A stretch of 7,726 nt of DNA from Zymomonas sp. (lineage in GTDB: Bacteria; Pseudomonadota; Alphaproteobacteria; Sphingomonadales; Sphingomonadaceae), in NCBI GenBank assembly GCA_027489105.1, contig JAIYAJ010000478.1, forward strand, positions 1 through 7,726, in the 5' to 3' direction. Below, one piece after another: positions 5,034 through 7,726 of this stretch (the first letter of the stretch is position 1; every line of letters begins with the position of its first letter). Position numbers and translations under genes: made by a program. The notes beneath the pieces are model-generated. The model saw only the letters and a program-made list of their open reading frames with translations, ran no database searches and was not told the DNA's origin.

Positions 5034-6310
5034 TGCGCCGCGACCGCTCCATCATGCCGTTCGAGCCAGTCGTGAACGGCGAGCATATGATCGACGATCG
5101 CCATATCGGCGTGGTTGGAAGCGCTCTCCGCACGGGCGCCGCTGCGGCCGATCAGGGCGGGCCTGCGCCTGGTGCCGATCTCCCACAGCCTGCGCGCGTA
5201 GAAGAGGGGCATGCGTGGCGATCGGGGATCGACCGGATACATGTTCGCCATCTCCAGCCGCGACGGAAACAGCCGGCCGAAGAGGAAGGACGACAGGTCC
5301 CCGCTGCGGCGGCGCAGGCGGGTCTGCAGCGACAGCTTGAGGTCTTTGCGCTGGCTGGCGTCCTGCAGCATGATCAGCGCGGTCGCATCGACCAGGGCCG
5401 AGGGCACCGAACAGGATCCGGGGCCGCCCTCCGGTTCGGGGATCGCTACGCTCGGCCAGTAGCGCCGGGTGAGGGCGAAGCTCAGCAGCGCGCCGTGACG
5501 GCAATGCGCCCGGTCGGCGAGCGACCAGAAGAGCGGCCAGTCGACGCTGCCGCCCCGGACCAGCCAGGCGATGTCGCTGAGCAGCAAAGGGCCGTTGTCG
5601 AAGGCGTGCCCGTAAGCGGCGTGCTCGATCAGATGGAGCAGCGTGTCGGTTGGCGAAGGAAAGGCAATCTCGCGGCCAGGCTCCCCAAGCCGCACCAGCC
5701 GCTCCCAGAAGGCGGGGTCTTCGCTCGGCTCATAGCCGTCGCCGCGCTCGCGATCGTGGAAGAGACGGAAATGAACCTCGACCGCCATGCCCGTCGCGGG
5801 CGAGCGTGCCGGCGGCATCTGGTGCAGGAAGTCGAGCGCGGATTCCGGACTGCCCTGGCTCAGCTCGATCTGGCCATAGCCTTCGGCCTCCAGCAGGCGC
5901 CACGCCTCCACCGCGCGGTCGCGCGGGACGAGGATGTCGATGTCGCGCAGAGGGCGGAGTTCCGGGCGTGGATAGGCGGTGCGGCCGAGATAGGCGCCCT
6001 TCAAGGCGGCGAAGGATATGCCAGCTTTGGAGAAAAGAGCGCGCAGTCGCTCCAGTTCGGCGGCCGCGCGCAGTCCCGCCATGGCCTGGGCGCGCCGCCG
6101 CTCGACCAACTGGACTGCGATCGGGCCGGGAAAACAGCCGGGATCCTGCGCCAGCCTCTGCCCGAGCAGCGGTTCCAGCCGATGCTGCCGCGCCATCCGG
6201 ATAAGGTCGTCCCAGGCGGTGGCATCGAGCGCAGCGTAACGGGCCATATCGACGGGCCGCTCGATCGCAATCAGGTCGAGCAGCAGCAGCGCGTGCGTAG
6301 GATCGCTCAT
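5030..6310 (-). CDS. Nucleotidyltransferase family protein (PF14907 type)
   Basis: A 426-residue protein of the uncharacterised nucleotidyltransferase family NTP_transf_5 (PF14907). Counted from ATG 6310, the diagnostic stretch is AALKGAYLGRTAYP (Lys104-Gly105), then RPLRDIDILV with the metal-binding Asp123 and Asp125, and the third acidic strand MAVEVHFRLFH (Glu178, His180). LLHLIEHAAYGHAF and LLLSDIAWLV (Asp246) complete the family pattern. The catalytic residues are intact, so it should be active, but the substrate of this family is not established. Members are often encoded in lasso-peptide and related clusters near PqqD-like, asparagine-synthetase-like and HPr-kinase-like genes; none of these is seen here. 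The frame is open to a TTG at 6376, but the conserved region begins at MSDPTHALLLLDLI, and GAGG before the TTG is too close to it. ATG 6310 itself lacks a clear ribosome binding site, so the start is uncertain. It follows fghA on the same strand after 124 bases. Confidence 0.85.
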   Translation of the reverse strand: MSDPTHALLLLDLIAIERPVDMARYAALDATAWDDLIRMARQHRLEPLLGQRLAQDPGCFPGPIAVQLVERRRAQAMAGLRAAAELERLRALFSKAGISFAALKGAYLGRTAYPRPELRPLRDIDILVPRDRAVEAWRLLEAEGYGQIELSQGSPESALDFLHQMPPARSPATGMAVEVHFRLFHDRERGDGYEPSEDPAFWERLVRLGEPGREIAFPSPTDTLLHLIEHAAYGHAFDNGPLLLSDIAWLVRGGSVDWPLFWSLADRAHCRHGALLSFALTRRYWPSVAIPEPEGGPGSCSVPSALVDATALIMLQDASQRKDLKLSLQTRLRRRSGDLSSFLFGRLFPSRLEMANMYPVDPRSPRMPLFYARRLWEIGTRRRPALIGRSGARAESASNHADMAIVDHMLAVHDWLERHDGAVAAH

Positions 6311-6434
6311 CGGCGATGCCCGCAGCGGATGCGGCAAAGGGCGCGGCGCGACGTCATGGCTTTCTAGTGACGCCAAAACCTCGTCGGATAAAGGCGCAAT
6401 TTCAATATCTCGTGCCGGGCCTCGGGCCGCCGGA

Positions 6435-7277
6435 TCAGCTCAGGCGGGCTGCGTGCCAGCGCAGATGATCGTCCATGAAGGTCGAGATGAAATAATAGCT
6501 ATGGTCATAGCCGGGCTGGAGCCGCAGCGTGAGGTCTATCCCGGCATCGGCGCAGGCGTCCGCAAGCAGCTGGGGCTTGAGCTGGTCGGCCAGGAAACCG
6601 TCCGCCTCGCCCTGATCGACGAGCAGATCCTTCACCCGCGCGCCGTCCTCGATCAACGCGACCGCGTCGTGCCTACGCCACACCGCCCGGTCCTCGCCCA
6701 GATAGCCGGGGAGGGCCTTCTGACCCCACGGCACCTGCGACGGCGCCACGATCGGCGCGAAGGCCGATACCGAGCGGAAGCGTTCGGGGAAGGTCAGGCC
6801 AATGGTCAGTGCGCCATGGCCGCCCATCGAATGGCCGGTGATCGCCTGCCGGTCCATGTCGGCCGGGAAATGCTCGGCGATGAGCGTCGGCAGCTCCTCG
6901 GTGACATAGCTCCACATGCGATAATGCGGCGCGAAGGGTTGTTCGGTCGCATCCACATAGAAGCCTGCGCCCAGCCCGAAATCATAGGCGCCGGCCGGAT
7001 CGTCGGCCACGCCTTCGCCGCGCGGGCTGGTGTCCGGCGCGACGAAGATCAGGCCGAGTTCGGCGCAGGCCCGCCGATACTCGCCTTTTTCGGTCACATT
7101 GGCATGGGTGCAGGTGAGGCCCGACAGATACCAGACGACCGGTAGGCGCGCGCCCGGCTCGTGCGGCGGGACATAGACCGAGAAGGTCATGTCGGTGCCG
7201 GTGACGGCGGACGCGTGGCGATAGACTCCCTGCACGCCGCCGAACGCCCGGTTGGTCGAAACGGTCTCGATGCCCAT
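6435..7277 (-). CDS. fghA: S-formylglutathione hydrolase
   Basis: A 280-residue cytoplasmic serine hydrolase (esterase D family, alpha/beta hydrolase fold) that splits S-formylglutathione into formate and glutathione, the second step of glutathione-dependent formaldehyde detoxification. The catalytic triad is visible as Ser150 in GHSMGG, Asp226 in DQGEADGFL and His259 in GYDHSYYFI. Other family marks are VVWYLSGLTCTHAN (oxyanion region), VAPDTSPRG, GAGFYVDAT and the length, which is normal for the family. It starts 11 bases after the adhC stop on the same strand, so the two genes form an operon. The ribosome binding site is weak (GATCGGG), consistent with coupling to adhC. The 124 bases between its stop and the nucleotidyltransferase start hold no convincing terminator, so read-through into that gene is possible. 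Confidence 0.96.
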   Translation of the reverse strand: MGIETVSTNRAFGGVQGVYRHASAVTGTDMTFSVYVPPHEPGARLPVVWYLSGLTCTHANVTEKGEYRRACAELGLIFVAPDTSPRGEGVADDPAGAYDFGLGAGFYVDATEQPFAPHYRMWSYVTEELPTLIAEHFPADMDRQAITGHSMGGHGALTIGLTFPERFRSVSAFAPIVAPSQVPWGQKALPGYLGEDRAVWRRHDAVALIEDGARVKDLLVDQGEADGFLADQLKPQLLADACADAGIDLTLRLQPGYDHSYYFISTFMDDHLRWHAARLS

Positions 7278-7288
7278 GCCCGATCCGA

Positions 7289-7726
7289 TCAGAAGACGAC
7301 GACCGAGCGGATCGACTTGCCCGCGTGCATCAGGTCGAACGCGGTGTTGATCTCCTCCAGCCCCATGACATGGGTGATCATCGGATCGATCTCGATCTTG
7401 CCGGTCATGTACATGTCGACGATCTTCGGCACGTCGGTGCGACCCTTGGCGCCACCGAAGGCCGTGCCGCGCCAGTTGCGGCCGGTCACCAGCTGGAAGG
7501 GACGCGTCGCGATCTCCTTGCCGGCTTCCGCGACGCCAATGATGATCGAGGTGCCCCAGCCGCGATGGCAGGCCTCGAGCGCGGTGCGCATCACCTCGGT
7601 GTTGCCGGTCGCGTCGAACGTATAGTCGGCGCCGCCGTCGGTCATCTCGACGACCTTGGCGACGACGTCCTCGCGGCTCATGCCCTTGCTGTTGAGGAAG
7701 GCGGTCATGCCGAAGCGGCGGCCCCA
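7289..7726 (-). CDS. adhC: S-(hydroxymethyl)glutathione dehydrogenase / class III alcohol dehydrogenase, C-terminal part
   Basis: The last 145 residues of the zinc-dependent class III alcohol dehydrogenase (also called frmA or adhC), which oxidises S-hydroxymethylglutathione, formed from formaldehyde and glutathione, to S-formylglutathione with NAD+. The frame is open to the window edge (WGRRFGMTAF at the start), so the N-terminal zinc-binding half lies outside. Family sequence is unmistakable: GGADYTFDATGN, EACHRGWGTSIIIGVAEAG, TRPFQLVTGRNWRGTAFGG, GRTDVPKIVDMYM, IDPMITH and the closing DLMHAGKSIRSVVVF. It sits directly upstream of fghA and shares its operon. Regulation cannot be judged because the promoter is outside the window. 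Confidence 0.96.
   Translation of the reverse strand, partial: WGRRFGMTAFLNSKGMSREDVVAKVVEMTDGGADYTFDATGNTEVMRTALEACHRGWGTSIIIGVAEAGKEIATRPFQLVTGRNWRGTAFGGAKGRTDVPKIVDMYMTGKIEIDPMITHVMGLEEINTAFDLMHAGKSIRSVVVF

Noticed and set aside
4979..6367. Long plus-strand open frame of 462 codons opposite the nucleotidyltransferase gene
   Set aside because: A high-GC shadow: the minus strand carries all PF14907 motifs, and the plus translation is rich in Arg, Gln, Gly and Ala without any recognisable domain.
6453..7145. Plus-strand open frame opposite fghA
   Set aside because: Antisense to a fully recognised S-formylglutathione hydrolase with an intact triad.

Overview
The window looks like chromosomal DNA from a high-GC alphaproteobacterium, most likely a sphingomonad. 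This is an inference from overall base and codon use and from the gene set (pntB tail, glutathione-dependent formaldehyde genes, PF14907-type nucleotidyltransferase, lasso-type leader). No rRNA, tRNA, insertion sequence or CRISPR was seen.

Layout. Bases 3-362 (+) are the end of pntB, the NADP-binding part of proton-translocating transhydrogenase, followed by a clear terminator. Bases 563-1285 (+) encode a secreted beta-rich, possibly lipocalin-like protein. A 141-base convergent gap with three consecutive inverted repeats separates it from a minus-strand 2-oxoglutarate/Fe(II) oxygenase (1427-2158). Divergent from the oxygenase, at 2283-2450 (+), is a 55-residue protein not normally called in such a position. 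It has a strong ribosome binding site, a W-x-x-P-x-L leader motif and a short Gly/Ser/Asp-rich tail, and resembles a lasso-type RiPP precursor. Next come a YnfM-like MFS transporter (2658-3824, +), a minus-strand terminator, an OmpA-C protein with an OB-like N-terminal domain (3912-4796, -), a possible 34-residue ORF (4929-5033, +) and a PF14907-type nucleotidyltransferase (5030-6310, -). The right end holds fghA and the 3' end of adhC/frmA on the minus strand, 11 bases apart: the glutathione-dependent formaldehyde detoxification operon.

How the parts may work together. Formaldehyde detoxification (AdhC then FghA) is a solid pathway. PntB and the OmpA-like protein are housekeeping or envelope functions. 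The part worth attention is 1427-2450: a precursor-like peptide head-to-head with a complete 2OG oxygenase, in DNA of about 56% GC (hand count over 2161-2460) against 67-75% in two sampled 60-base lines of the neighbouring transporter. A nucleotidyltransferase of the family often found in lasso-peptide clusters lies about 2.6 kb away, but no RRE/PqqD protein, leader protease or asparagine-synthetase-like cyclase is visible. A working RiPP pathway is therefore a hypothesis that would need enzymes encoded elsewhere.
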